DNA of 64,000 nt from Thiomicrorhabdus aquaedulcis (GCF_004001325.1 NZ_AP018722.1:992001-1056000); one strand, 5' to 3'; counted from the first letter of the stretch, positions 40,287 to 49,658 are shown. Translations and numbers: made by a program. The notes: a model not told the origin generated them from the letters alone.

Positions 40287-41351
40287 TTAGCTCATTTCAC
40301 CAGGCCTGGTCGAAAGGCTGAGTAAGAGTTTTAAAAAGGCCTCAACCGATTCAATCGAAGCCGATTCGCTCATGGTGTGATAGCCCGTGGTGGGAATTTG
40401 AATGGTGGTGCCGTCCACCAAGCCGTTTGAGGCGTTAATGATTCGACCCATTTCGGTGCTGCCCATAGAGCGCGGTTTTTCACCCAACGCGGTTAAACGT
40501 ACGTTTTCGGCTTCAACATAATGGTCTTTATACAGGTAGCTTAATTGGTTTTGTTGGCACAGGCGTGCCACTAAATCGGTGGCTTCTTTATTAAACGCGG
40601 CGTTGGCGTCTTTTTCGCGTAAGACCAACAGTTGTTGATTGGCGGCCTCAACCGTGGGAAAAGGGCTGGTGTCTACCACAAACAAGCGGTTGGTCGAGCC
40701 GCCAAAGCGTCTAAACCATTCTAATAAATAACGCCAGCTTTTACCGGCTTCTTCTTGGGCGGTAAAAAAGGCCGTGCCTTCAAATCCTTGGCTAAACAGA
40801 TGCACCAATGCGGCGGCGGTTAACACGTTATCAAGCTGGCCTTCTAAGCGACCATTGGTGATTTTGAGTTTGTCTTCAAACGCCACGGGCGTGCCAGCCA
40901 CAGCGCTGTCTAAGCCATCAATTTCAAAAATTAAGTTGTTACGGTATTCGCATACGTAGGAGTTTTTAATCACCCCATTGCCACGATACGCGCCCGACCA
41001 AGGCTCGTACGCAAACACGGGCACTGAGCCAAATCGTTCGGTGATTTTAGACATCAGCTCTTCAGACACCGAATTATTAAGCAAGTCGGTGCGATTGGCC
41101 GAGATAAACGCCGCGTATTGAAACTCATTAGGCCCGGTTGAAATTAAACCGTGTCGGTCAATGTGCGCCGAAAACATGGTGCTAAACGGATCTTTACCCT
41201 GCGCGACCAGTAAGCCCTCGTACCACGTGACCTTTGCACCGCGCTCTTCAAGCTCGCGCTGTAATACTCTAAAAAAGGAGTGTTCGGCACCCACCACGCT
41301 GGGTTGGCGAATGAGGGCTTTTAATAAGTCGATAAATTCGGGTTGAATCAT
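40287..41351 (-). CDS. M42/M28-like metallopeptidase
   Basis: 354 residues. Metal-ligand motifs of the M20/M28/M42 clan are present: FSAHIDRHG, LEGQLDNVLTAAAL, AQEEAG (catalytic and metal Glu), VVDTS and a late GYHTMSES. Closest in layout to M42 aminopeptidases, though aminoacylase-type relatives are possible. The C-terminus contains a palindrome at 40299-40310, read as STRPGEMS, the one clear case of the third codon phase in the window. It is followed upstream (41382-41403) by another extended palindrome. Confidence 0.8.
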   Translation of the reverse strand: MIQPEFIDLLKALIRQPSVVGAEHSFFRVLQRELEERGAKVTWYEGLLVAQGKDPFSTMFSAHIDRHGLISTGPNEFQYAAFISANRTDLLNNSVSEELMSKITERFGSVPVFAYEPWSGAYRGNGVIKNSYVCEYRNNLIFEIDGLDSAVAGTPVAFEDKLKITNGRLEGQLDNVLTAAALVHLFSQGFEGTAFFTAQEEAGKSWRYLLEWFRRFGGSTNRLFVVDTSPFPTVEAANQQLLVLREKDANAAFNKEATDLVARLCQQNQLSYLYKDHYVEAENVRLTALGEKPRSMGSTEMGRIINASNGLVDGTTIQIPTTGYHTMSESASIESVEAFLKLLLSLSTRPGEMS

Positions 41352-41381
41352 AATTAGATCTCTTTTGGAATGTATTCATCC

Positions 41382-41403
41382 ATTTAACCAGGCCTGGTTA
41401 AAT
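41382..41403. repeat. 22-bp perfect palindrome around ACCAGGCCTGGT
   Basis: Core at 41387-41398 extended by ATTTA/TAAAT, lying between the rluF stop and the peptidase start. Confidence 0.9.
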
Positions 41404-41406
41404 TAT

Positions 41407-42297
41407 TTATTCTGCATTTATGGTCGCGGTTTTAGTTGAGTGCGCTACGGCGGCTTGAATTTGCGCCATTTCGGCTGGTTTTAAATTACGCCACTGGCCG
41501 GGTTTTAACTCACCCAGCTCCACCGACATAATGCGGGTGCGTTTGAGTTTAGTCACTTCGTAACCTAAAAATTCACACATGCGTCTAATTTGGCGATTTA
41601 ACCCTTGGTTTAAGATAATTTTAAACACATAGCGGCTTTCCATCGACACTTTGCACGGTTTGGTGACGGTATCCAACACCGGCACGCCACGCGCCATGCG
41701 TTCAATAAAACGCTCATTAAGCGGTTTGTCTACTGTCACGATGTACTCTTTGTCGTGGGCGTTTTCGGCACGTAAAATTTTGTTGACAATGTCGCCGTCG
41801 CTGGTCAAAAAAATCAAACCCTCCGACGGTTTGTCTAACCTGCCTATCGGAAAAATACGCTCTTTGTGGCCAATGGCATCAATAATATTGCCTTTAATGT
41901 GGCGCTCGGTGGTGCAGGTAATGCCAATGGGTTTGTGGTAGGCGATGTAAATGCGGTCTGATTTATTGGTTGCGCTGGCTTTAATGGTTTTGCCGTCCAC
42001 TAACACTACGTCGCCAGGCAACACTTTAGTGCCCAGTTGGGGCAGTTGGCCATTGATTTTAACGCGATTTTGTTCAATGAGTTTGTCGGCCTCGCGGCGT
42101 GAACAAAACCCCGATTCGCTGATGTATTTGTTAAGGCGTTTGGCGGTGCTGACGGCATTTTTAGAGGGATTGTGTACATCAGAGGCGACTTTACTGTTCA
42201 CTGCGGTTCCATTGTTTGATTGGCATAGCGATAAAACAAGCAGTTTAGCAAAAAAAGAAGTTTTAAACCCCCTGAATTGCGTCCTTAAACGTAACAT
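41407..42297 (-). CDS. rluF: 23S rRNA pseudouridine synthase, RluF type
   Basis: Probably forms pseudouridine at 23S rRNA position 2604. S4 RNA-binding domain (RLNKYISESGFCSRREADKL), then the RsuA-family catalytic domain with GRLDKPSEGL (active Asp) and LNQGLNRQIRRMCEFLGYEV. The N-terminal 45 codons are not family-like; a GTG start at 42201 (264 residues) is about as likely as the 296-residue start. It is the only gene between two intergenic palindromes (41387, 42306). Confidence 0.88.
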   Translation of the reverse strand: MLRLRTQFRGFKTSFFAKLLVLSLCQSNNGTAVNSKVASDVHNPSKNAVSTAKRLNKYISESGFCSRREADKLIEQNRVKINGQLPQLGTKVLPGDVVLVDGKTIKASATNKSDRIYIAYHKPIGITCTTERHIKGNIIDAIGHKERIFPIGRLDKPSEGLIFLTSDGDIVNKILRAENAHDKEYIVTVDKPLNERFIERMARGVPVLDTVTKPCKVSMESRYVFKIILNQGLNRQIRRMCEFLGYEVTKLKRTRIMSVELGELKPGQWRNLKPAEMAQIQAAVAHSTKTATINAE

Positions 42298-42301
42298 TAC
42301 G

Positions 42302-42321
42302 TTTGACCAGGCCTGGTCAAA
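42302..42321. repeat. 20-bp perfect palindrome around ACCAGGCCTGGT
   Basis: TTTGACC..GGTCAAA, in the divergent gap between rluF and the thioredoxin-like gene; it could affect either promoter. Confidence 0.9.
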
Positions 42322-42382
42322 GCCAATTTAAGCGATTATTATGACGCCTAATTATTAAAACCCTTTAAGAAAGGAGGCCTAA

Positions 42383-42736
42383 ATGCCCGACACGGACACC
42401 ATGCAAGATATTCAAACTTTGGAACAATTAGAGGCTTTAAAGCAACAACACGATGCATTATTGGTGCTGTTTGGCGGTAAAAACTGTAATGTGTGTCATG
42501 CGATTAAGCCCAAATTAATTGAATTAATGCAGGCGCATTACCTCAAAATGCATTTAACGTACGTGGATTGTCACGTGGTCACCGAAGTGTGCGCGCAGCA
42601 GAGTGTATTAAGTTTGCCGACCTTACAGGTCTATTTTGGCGGGCAGCGTTTTGTTGAAGAAGTTCGCACTTTTAGCCTGCAAAAAGTGGTGCAGGATTTA
42701 GCCAGGCCTTATGCCATGCTGTTTGACGAGGCTTAA
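42383..42736 (+). CDS. Thioredoxin-like protein with a CNVC motif
   Basis: 117 residues, cytosolic. Thioredoxin fold with the redox pair CNVC (C35, C38) and the cis-proline segment LSLPTLQVYF. It lacks the WCGPC motif of classical thioredoxin. An optimal AAGGAGG ribosome site at 42371 suggests strong translation. Substrates are unknown. Confidence 0.85.
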   Translation: MPDTDTMQDIQTLEQLEALKQQHDALLVLFGGKNCNVCHAIKPKLIELMQAHYLKMHLTYVDCHVVTEVCAQQSVLSLPTLQVYFGGQRFVEEVRTFSLQKVVQDLARPYAMLFDEA

Positions 42737-42763
42737 ATCAAGCTTAAATCACGTTTACGCGAT

Positions 42764-43654
42764 TTAGCGTTTGCCATCGCCACCGGCTTTGATTAACAAA
42801 CGGTCAAGCCAACGGCTGGGCAGTAAACGTTTTAGTACAGCAAATACTCGGGTAGGCACGGTAACGCGGTAACGAATTTTTGCGTGCGGTGCTTGCAGGG
42901 CGTGCAACAGTGCTTTACAGACTGCGTCGGGGCCAAGAGTAAACGGCGCGCTTGGGCCAACGGTTTCTAAGCGGTCAATCATGGCGTGATATTGGGCTTG
43001 ATGAACACTGCTGGGTACGTTAATCCAATGTTTAAACTGAATAAAAGCGTTTTTTCTAAAGTCCGATAAAATCGGTCCAGGTTCAATTAGACTGACTTGA
43101 ATGCCGGTTGATTTGAGTTCTAAGCGCAAGGTATCGGCTAGGCCTTCAATGGCAAATTTACTGGCGTTGTACGCCCCGCGATATTGCATGGCGGCAAAGC
43201 CTAAAATAGAACTGTTGTAAATAATGCGCCCAAAACCCTGTTGGCGCATTAAAGGAATCACCAAATTGGTAAGCTCTTGGGTGCCAAACACATTGGTCTG
43301 AAACTGATGTTCGAGTGCCGCACGGCTTAAATCTTCGATCGCACCGGGCAGACCAAACGCCGCATTGTTAAACAAGCCCGCAATGGGTGCGATTTTTTGT
43401 TCATGTAAATGCTGCACAATTTGAGCAAACGCGTGGTTGATTGAGTCGCTATTGGCCAAGTCGCACTCAAAACAGTCTATTCCTAAGTCTTTAATGCGCG
43501 CCACATCACTGGGATTTCGACACGTAGCCATTACCTTGTAGCCCAGTTGGTGGCACTGCACCGCGCAATAATAACCAATACCGGTTGAGCACCCGGTTAT
43601 TAATAAGGTGCTTGGCGGCAGGACACGCGGCAGGATACCCGTTTGGGTCAACAC
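42764..43654 (-). CDS. Short-chain dehydrogenase/reductase
   Basis: 296 residues. NAD(P)-binding TGCSTGIG at 20-27, FNNAAFG, and the catalytic YNASK (GAYNASKFAIEGLAD), preceded by the catalytic Ser in IYNSSILG. Classical SDR; substrate unknown. It starts 52 bases after the trxA-like gene on the same strand, after fumC, and may belong to that transcript. Confidence 0.88.
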   Translation of the reverse strand: MLTQTGILPRVLPPSTLLITGCSTGIGYYCAVQCHQLGYKVMATCRNPSDVARIKDLGIDCFECDLANSDSINHAFAQIVQHLHEQKIAPIAGLFNNAAFGLPGAIEDLSRAALEHQFQTNVFGTQELTNLVIPLMRQQGFGRIIYNSSILGFAAMQYRGAYNASKFAIEGLADTLRLELKSTGIQVSLIEPGPILSDFRKNAFIQFKHWINVPSSVHQAQYHAMIDRLETVGPSAPFTLGPDAVCKALLHALQAPHAKIRYRVTVPTRVFAVLKRLLPSRWLDRLLIKAGGDGKR

Positions 43655-43706
43655 AGGTTTATGGGTGTTGTGAGTATTGGCCGTTGTGTTGGTTATGTTC
43701 GTTATC

Positions 43707-44081
43707 TTAGTTATGGTCGGCCGCCTGAGCGTCAGCGACGTCTTGATGCACTTTGGCCATGTCTAACGACATCAGTTGCGCAATGCCTTCTTCTAATGCG
43801 CCGGCTGGAATGGCACCTGGGTTAGAGTAAACCACAATTTTTTCACGCATAAATACAATGGTTGGAATCGAGCGCACTTGAAACATGCCCGCCAACTCTT
43901 GTTCTTCTTCGACGTTGATTTTGCAAAAGGCAATGTCTGGGTATTTTTCAGACACCTGCTCAAAAATAGGACCAAATTGTTTGCATGGTCCACACCATTC
44001 TGCCCAAAAGTCAAAAATAACAATGTCGTTATTGGCAATCGTGTCTTCAAATTGTTCTGTTTTTAAGTTTATTACGGCCAT
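43707..44081 (-). CDS. trxA: Thioredoxin
   Basis: 124-residue thioredoxin. FDFWAEWCGPCKQF carries the redox pair C30/C33, and SIPTIVFMREKIVV contains the cis-proline. The C-terminus has an extra 15-residue tail rich in A, D and H (VHQDVADAQAADHN). Situated 47 bases after fumC. A paralogous thioredoxin-like gene lies 1 kb away on the other strand. Confidence 0.9.
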   Translation of the reverse strand: MAVINLKTEQFEDTIANNDIVIFDFWAEWCGPCKQFGPIFEQVSEKYPDIAFCKINVEEEQELAGMFQVRSIPTIVFMREKIVVYSNPGAIPAGALEEGIAQLMSLDMAKVHQDVADAQAADHN

Positions 44082-44128
44082 GTTTGGCTCCTTTGACGCA
44101 GTCTATAAAGTTGAAAAGTTGAATAAAA

Positions 44129-45553
44129 TTAAACCGTTGGGTTGCCACCTTGCGTTAACAGCATGGGGTTAAGGTATTGTTTTAAGGTCGCTTGGTCCAA
44201 ATCGGTCATTTCTAAAGCCACCTCTAAAACGGGGCGACCAGAGCGATAGGCTTCTTTGGCGATGGCCGCGCCTTTTTCGTAACCTACCACGGTATTCAGT
44301 GCAGTGACTAAAATGGGGTTAATGTCGAGCGCTTTTTGAAGGTTTTCTTGGTTAACACTAAACCCCGCAATCGCTAAATCAGCCAATTGAGTCGCCGCGT
44401 TGCTGGCAATTTCTAAACTTTGCAATAGGTTTAAGGCAATCATAGGTAACATAACATTTAACTGAAAACTGCCCGACTGCCCACCTACGGTAATGGCGGT
44501 GTGATTGCCCATAATTTGTGCGGCCACCATGCACACCGCTTCGGGAATCACTGGGTTAACCTTGCCCGGCATAATCGAGCTGCCGGGTTGCAACGCGGGC
44601 AGTTGAATTTCACCCAAGCCAGCAAGTGGCCCCGAGTTCATCCAGCGTAAATCGTTAGCGATTTTCATTAAACTGCACGCCAATACATTCAGTTGCCCGC
44701 TAAGCTCTACGGCGCTGTCTTGCGAGCTTAATCCCACAAAATAGTTGGGCATAGGGGTAAAGTCGATGGCGGTAATGGTGGCCAAATGAGCGCACACTAA
44801 AGGTCCAAATTCAGGGTCTGCGTTAATGCCTGTGCCCACCGCTGTACCGCCTTGTGGCAGTTGTTGAATACGTTTTTGAGTGTCTTTTAAACGCGCGATG
44901 TTGTCGGTAATTTGCACGCGCCAGCCCGACATTTCTTGGCTAAGGCGAATGGGGGTGGCATCCATTAAATGGGTGCGTCCGGTTTTTACCACGTGCGCCA
45001 GTTCACGTTCACGATCTTCGATGGTGTTGGCAAGATGTTGCAACGCGGGCAATAAAGATTCTTCTAACGCCAGTGCAGCGGCGACATGCACAGTGGTTGG
45101 AATTACGTCATTAGAACTTTGGCTCATATTAATGTCGTCGTTGGGATGCACCTCAACGCCGGTCATCTGTTTGGCTAGGGTCGCCAAGACCTCATTGGCA
45201 TTCATGTTGGTGCTGGTACCCGAGCCGGTTTGAAACACATCAATGGGAAACTGCTCTAAATAACGCCCGTCAATAATCTCTTTAGCGGCGGTCTGAATGG
45301 CATCGGTTTTTTGTGCGCTTAACAATCCAAGTGCTTTATTGCTGTCGGCGCAGGCAAACTTAACGTAACAAAGTGCTTTAATAAATGCCGCAGGCAAAGG
45401 CGTGCCGCTAATGGGAAAGTTGTTAATGGCGCGTTGAGTTTGCGCGCCATACAAGGCATTAGCCGGCACGTCTAAAGAACCCATGCTGTCTTTTTCAATT
45501 CTAAAAGCGCTGGTGTGCGAGTGTGTTTGCGAGTGTAAAGTTGGTTGTGCCAT
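44129..45553 (-). CDS. fumC: Fumarate hydratase class II
   Basis: Iron-independent fumarase of the TCA cycle, 474 residues. N-terminal EKDSMGSLDVPANALYGAQT, the active-site TGSGTSTNMNANEVLA, GRTHLMDATPIRL, and the signature GSSIMPGKVNPV are intact. It is the first gene of a run fumC-trx-SDR on the minus strand. The upstream 330 bases hold a palindrome (45685-45702) that could be an operator. Confidence 0.96.
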   Translation of the reverse strand: MAQPTLHSQTHSHTSAFRIEKDSMGSLDVPANALYGAQTQRAINNFPISGTPLPAAFIKALCYVKFACADSNKALGLLSAQKTDAIQTAAKEIIDGRYLEQFPIDVFQTGSGTSTNMNANEVLATLAKQMTGVEVHPNDDINMSQSSNDVIPTTVHVAAALALEESLLPALQHLANTIEDRERELAHVVKTGRTHLMDATPIRLSQEMSGWRVQITDNIARLKDTQKRIQQLPQGGTAVGTGINADPEFGPLVCAHLATITAIDFTPMPNYFVGLSSQDSAVELSGQLNVLACSLMKIANDLRWMNSGPLAGLGEIQLPALQPGSSIMPGKVNPVIPEAVCMVAAQIMGNHTAITVGGQSGSFQLNVMLPMIALNLLQSLEIASNAATQLADLAIAGFSVNQENLQKALDINPILVTALNTVVGYEKGAAIAKEAYRSGRPVLEVALEMTDLDQATLKQYLNPMLLTQGGNPTV

Positions 45554-45885
45554 AAAATAAGAGGTTCTTTGCTGTCGTTAGGTTTAAACACGAATATTTG
45601 CGTGTGTGATGTTTGGGTTTTGACTTAATCGTTAGTTTTATATTGGTTTTATCATTAATTATACGTGCTAAGTGCCTTATTTACGGCATTGCATGCAATG
45701 CCATAATGCATTTAAATCATCTTTTAAACGTTAAATTGAGTATTATTTTAGCATTATTGGTTCAAAATAATAGCCCGAGGCGTCACTAGGATAGTGTCGC
45801 ACCCATCGTTGCACCAACCATCGCACCTAATGCCAGCAGTTTGTTGGGTTTTGCTTTAAATAAGACCTTTGCATGAGAAACTACA
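45554..45885. other. fumC-kinase divergent region with palindrome and element-end-like sequence
   Basis: An 18-bp perfect palindrome, GGCATTGCATGCAATGCC, is at 45685-45702. On the minus strand, 45789-45870 reads LFKAKPNKLLALGAMVGATM plus GATLS and a stop, which looks like a protein C-terminus, possibly a gene remnant. AAGACCTTTGCATGAG (45862-45877), like the MITE ends, abuts that remnant just before the kinase gene. No intact gene is visible. Confidence 0.4.
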
Positions 45886-48018
45886 TTGATAAATTGCTCT
45901 GAAACCATCGAAAACAGCCCGTTTAACCACGTTGACTTTGCCAATATATTGTTAAAAGATGCGGTATGGTGGGCGTATTTTGTTAACGAAACCGGTGAGC
46001 ATTTGCAAATTTCAAGTGCATTGCAAGCCTATTTTGAAAAGCCAATGGTGTCTTTAGAAGACATGACCGGTTGCTACAATTCACCTATGATGCGCATTAA
46101 AATTACAGAAGCACTGCATCAAACTCAAGAAGACCACCGGTTTGTGGTGTCGTTTTGCACCAAAAAAGGCAAAACATCGTTTCAAAATCGCTTAAGCGTT
46201 ATCGAACAAAACGGCCAAAAAATAGTCTGGTCACAGTGCATTGACATATCCGAAATGGTGGCATTAGAGCGTGAAATAGTCGACGCCCAAGGGCGCATGT
46301 CAATTACGCAAATGTTAGAACGCCAGGCGTTACTAGAAGAGCAAAACCGCTTTATTCAAAAGTCTTATCATACACAGTCGCGATTTTTGGCGTTACTAAG
46401 CCACGAATTGCGCTCGCCTTTATTGGGCATCAGCAGTTTATCTGAACGCCTGTTGGACAAGTACGCTGCCTATCCTGATATTGTTGAACCCTTAAGGGTG
46501 ATACACATGACGGCCGAGCAATCGACCTATTTGGTGAGCGATATTTTGACCTACTCGCAAACTCAATACGATGGAATGAAACTTAGACCCGTTAAGTTTT
46601 CGTTGAAAGAAACTCTAGACAATATAAAACTTTTAACCAACTCCATTGCACACGACAAAGGTTTAATGGTGTCGTTAATTTATAACGACCAAGTCGATTG
46701 GGTAGTGGGTGATAGCTTGCGTTTATCACAAGTGCTTATTAATTTAATTATTAATGGCATTAAGTTTACCCATTTTGGAGGCGTCACTGTTGAGGTTAAA
46801 GCGGTTGAAGCAGATTCATTTTTATTTTCGGTTACCGATTCGGGCGAGGGGATTTTGGCCGATAAGTTAACCCAGATTTTTGAACCTTTTGCCCAGTTAG
46901 AAAACAGTCGCGGGATGGCTCAAAATTTGGGTGTTGGTTTAGGGTTATTTATTGTTAAACAATTAGTGACGTTAATGGGAGGCGAAGTGGCGGTTAAGTC
47001 GGTGACACATGTTGGCACCACATTTTACTTTACGCTTAGACTGCCGCAGGTCGGATCGTCCGAGATGGGACGTTTGGGTGTAAATGCACCTATCAGCCCA
47101 TTGTCACAAAGGGTTAAGCAGAAAAAAGAACATAAAAAACAGCAACAATTATTACAAGAACAGCAAGTGCTTGAATTACAGAAACAGCAAGAAAAAAACA
47201 ACAACATTGCATTGCACGCGCAAGACAAGCCTTACAAAATTTTAGTCGCGGACGATTCGCATATTAATCGCATGGTATTGTCGGGGTATTTAAAAGATTT
47301 GCACTGCCAAGTGTTTGAGGCTCAAGACGGTCAGCAGGCCTGGTCAATGTTTCAGAGTTATGATTATGACTATGTGTTTTTAGACATTCAAATGCCGTAT
47401 TTAGACGGTGTCGAAGTGTGCAAACGCATTAAAAGTGCCGTTGATCAAGGTCTTACCCAGACATTAAAAGGTGTGTTTGCTATTACGGCCGGCGGCGAAG
47501 AAGCGCACGTTATACCTAACGGCGAAACCTTTTGCTCTATTGGTTTTAACGCCTGGTTGATTAAGCCAGTGTCTAAAAAACAAATTATGGCGTTGTTTCA
47601 GTTGCCAACACCGCAAACCTGTTTAACCCCCAGTCGTTGTCAGAATCCAGTGGAATCTTTATCGCTGATACATCCTCTTCCAAGTTCTGATTTAGAAGGT
47701 ATAGAGGTCATACCCAAAGAGTTTTACACTTTAATGGACGAGTTTTTAAGCGAATTAAAATCAGGGGTGGCGCAATTAGGGGTTTTAAATAAAATGGCCG
47801 ACTGGAAAACATTGCAAGCCAAAGCCCATTATTTAAAAGGCAACTGCATGTTGTTTCAGTTGCAAAAGATAGTGCAACAATTACGCACGATTGAGGCCTT
47901 GCCAGAAGAGCGATATCCATTAGACATAATACGAAAAAAGATTGTTGAGTCCCTTGAAAATATTGAAATAGGCATTAAATACCTTGAGAACTCATGGGCG
48001 ATTAGTCATAATAGTTAA
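45886..48018 (+). CDS. Hybrid histidine kinase with receiver and Hpt domains
   Basis: 710 residues, soluble (no membrane segment). Order: a PAS-like N-terminus (about 15-125), coiled coil, HisKA with H173 in LLSHELRSPLL, HATPase (N box INLIINGIKFTH, G boxes DSGEGIL and GVGLGLFIVK), a Gln/Lys-rich linker (405-440), a receiver with phospho-acceptor D500 (VFLDIQMP), and a C-terminal Hpt with H648 (KAHYLKGNCML). This is a complete H-D-H relay; the NarL-type regulator 130 bases downstream is the obvious final acceptor. The start is a TTG at 45886 without a good ribosome site and may be wrong by a few codons. Confidence 0.9.
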   Translation: MINCSETIENSPFNHVDFANILLKDAVWWAYFVNETGEHLQISSALQAYFEKPMVSLEDMTGCYNSPMMRIKITEALHQTQEDHRFVVSFCTKKGKTSFQNRLSVIEQNGQKIVWSQCIDISEMVALEREIVDAQGRMSITQMLERQALLEEQNRFIQKSYHTQSRFLALLSHELRSPLLGISSLSERLLDKYAAYPDIVEPLRVIHMTAEQSTYLVSDILTYSQTQYDGMKLRPVKFSLKETLDNIKLLTNSIAHDKGLMVSLIYNDQVDWVVGDSLRLSQVLINLIINGIKFTHFGGVTVEVKAVEADSFLFSVTDSGEGILADKLTQIFEPFAQLENSRGMAQNLGVGLGLFIVKQLVTLMGGEVAVKSVTHVGTTFYFTLRLPQVGSSEMGRLGVNAPISPLSQRVKQKKEHKKQQQLLQEQQVLELQKQQEKNNNIALHAQDKPYKILVADDSHINRMVLSGYLKDLHCQVFEAQDGQQAWSMFQSYDYDYVFLDIQMPYLDGVEVCKRIKSAVDQGLTQTLKGVFAITAGGEEAHVIPNGETFCSIGFNAWLIKPVSKKQIMALFQLPTPQTCLTPSRCQNPVESLSLIHPLPSSDLEGIEVIPKEFYTLMDEFLSELKSGVAQLGVLNKMADWKTLQAKAHYLKGNCMLFQLQKIVQQLRTIEALPEERYPLDIIRKKIVESLENIEIGIKYLENSWAISHNS

Positions 48019-48148
48019 AATTAGAGTTGCAGAGATGATATATCTCAAAAGAGCCCTAAATTAATGAATTAATGAGTAAATTTGCTTGATAATTAACTCC
48101 TTTAGGCAATACAGCTCGCACAAAAACCCAAATAAATAAGGTAAAACA

Positions 48149-48796
48149 ATGACTGAAAAAATTACAATTTTGTTAGCTGAAGACCATGCTTTGGTAAGAG
48201 CTGGTTTTAAATCGATTTTGCAAGCCGAAAGCGATTTTGAAATTGTGGGTGAAGCACAAGACGGCTTAGAATGTTTGGAGATGGTACGTGCAAAATCACC
48301 AATGGTTGTATTGTTAGACTTGTCTATGCCAAAATTAAGTGGTTTAAACGCAATCAGTCACATTAAGAAACGCTACGCTGAATCTAAAGTAATTGTGTTA
48401 ACCGCTGCAGAAACTCCTGGCGTTTGGACAGAAGTTCTTGATTTAGGCGTTAGTGGTATTGCCATGAAGTCAATTTCGCCTAAAGAATTAATTTCAGGCG
48501 TGCGTAAAGTGGCTAAGGGTGAAACGTTTATTCACTCTGAAATACAGCCTATTTTAGAAGCCGAAACAGGCATGGGCAGCAAGAAATTGTCTGTACGTGA
48601 AAAGCAAGTGGTTAAGTTGGTAGCTGAAGGCTACAAAACCAAAGAAATTGCCGATATGCTTGAAATCAGTGATCGCACTGTATCAAAACACCGCGAAAAC
48701 CTAATGACCAAAATGGGCGCGACGTCAACGGCCGAGTTAACCAACTACGCCAATGAGTCGGGCTTAACCAAAGTTGGTTTGCAAGAAATTGAGTAA
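48149..48796 (+). CDS. NarL/FixJ-type response regulator
   Basis: 215 residues. Receiver with the acidic pair AEDH and acceptor Asp in VVLLDLSMPKLSG; LuxR-type HTH at the C-terminus (LSVREKQVVKLVAEGYKTKE, then IADMLEISDRTVSKHRENLM). Likely the output of the hybrid kinase upstream, same strand. The receiver lysine region reads AMKSISP. Target genes unknown. A terminator follows at 48867. Confidence 0.93.
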   Translation: MTEKITILLAEDHALVRAGFKSILQAESDFEIVGEAQDGLECLEMVRAKSPMVVLLDLSMPKLSGLNAISHIKKRYAESKVIVLTAAETPGVWTEVLDLGVSGIAMKSISPKELISGVRKVAKGETFIHSEIQPILEAETGMGSKKLSVREKQVVKLVAEGYKTKEIADMLEISDRTVSKHRENLMTKMGATSTAELTNYANESGLTKVGLQEIE

Positions 48797-48866
48797 TTAA
48801 TTTGTTATAGAACTGTTTTAGAGTAGCCTGTTTTAAAGTATTAATATAGCTTTAAACGGACAGTAC

Positions 48867-48890
48867 AAAAGGGCTTTTTAGCCCTTTTTT
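48867..48890 (+). terminator. Terminator after the response regulator
   Basis: AAAAGGGCT-TTTT-AGCCCTTTTTT, between convergent genes; it works for both directions in form. Confidence 0.9.
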
Positions 48891-48938
48891 GTTGTCTAAG
48901 ATAAATGTAAATTCTAACCCGCTTGTGCAACAGCCACT

Positions 48939-49658
48939 TTATACAATGGTTGGGCTAGCATTAGCAGCATTAGCATTAGTCGTTGTAGCTGGATTCTCAG
49001 TTTGTGCAGGTTGCACGCCTAAAAAATCATTTTTAAACTTCGTTAAGCCTTCTTGTACTAACGCATAGGTTTTTTCGATGTTACTGGCAATGTCACCTTT
49101 TAACACATCTAAGCCACCTAAAATGTCTTTGGCCGAATCAAAGCCGTCTTTGATGCCGCCGCCAATCACGTCTAAAAAGCCGTTAATTAACGCCTCACCT
49201 TGCAGTTCGGGGTGAGCTTGTTGGTAGCCACTTAAAAAGGCGGTTGTGCCGTCAACGATGCGTTTAGCGGTGTTTTCGGGAGTCCAATAATCCATGCCGC
49301 CTTGAGCTTTTAACGCCGCCTCACTGATGGGTGGGGGCGTGTCCACGTCTGTTTGAGGCAGTTCGGCTTGCAAAATTTCGTTAATTTTATCCATTGCGGC
49401 CTGAAACGTCATCTTTAAGGCATCGCTGGGTGCGGTGGCCGGATCGCCAAACAAATGCGCTACCAAGCTGGCTTGGCGTTCGTTGCGAATGGTCATTTGA
49501 GTTACCTGCGCTTCGGTTTTTTGTGCCACCCCTTTTGCACTGGCCTGGTCGGCTGTGGTTTGTCCCAGTGCCGATTTATTGTTGGGATTGGCAGGCGATA
49601 AATCCGCCAGCTTTTGGTAGGCGTTAATAGGGCCGGTTGCGTTGATGTTCATAGCCAT
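48939..49658 (-). CDS. DUF5610 domain protein
   Basis: 239 residues, no signal peptide or membrane helix. The central part (YQQAHPELQGEALINGFLDV, IGGGIKDGFDSAKDILGGLD, DIASNIEKTYALVQEGL) matches DUF5610 as I recall it. The N-terminus is polar and low in complexity, and the C-terminus is Thr/Asn/Ala-rich. Family function is unknown. It is monocistronic between the regulator terminator and prfB, which is divergent. Confidence 0.75.
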   Translation of the reverse strand: MAMNINATGPINAYQKLADLSPANPNNKSALGQTTADQASAKGVAQKTEAQVTQMTIRNERQASLVAHLFGDPATAPSDALKMTFQAAMDKINEILQAELPQTDVDTPPPISEAALKAQGGMDYWTPENTAKRIVDGTTAFLSGYQQAHPELQGEALINGFLDVIGGGIKDGFDSAKDILGGLDVLKGDIASNIEKTYALVQEGLTKFKNDFLGVQPAQTENPATTTNANAANASPTIV

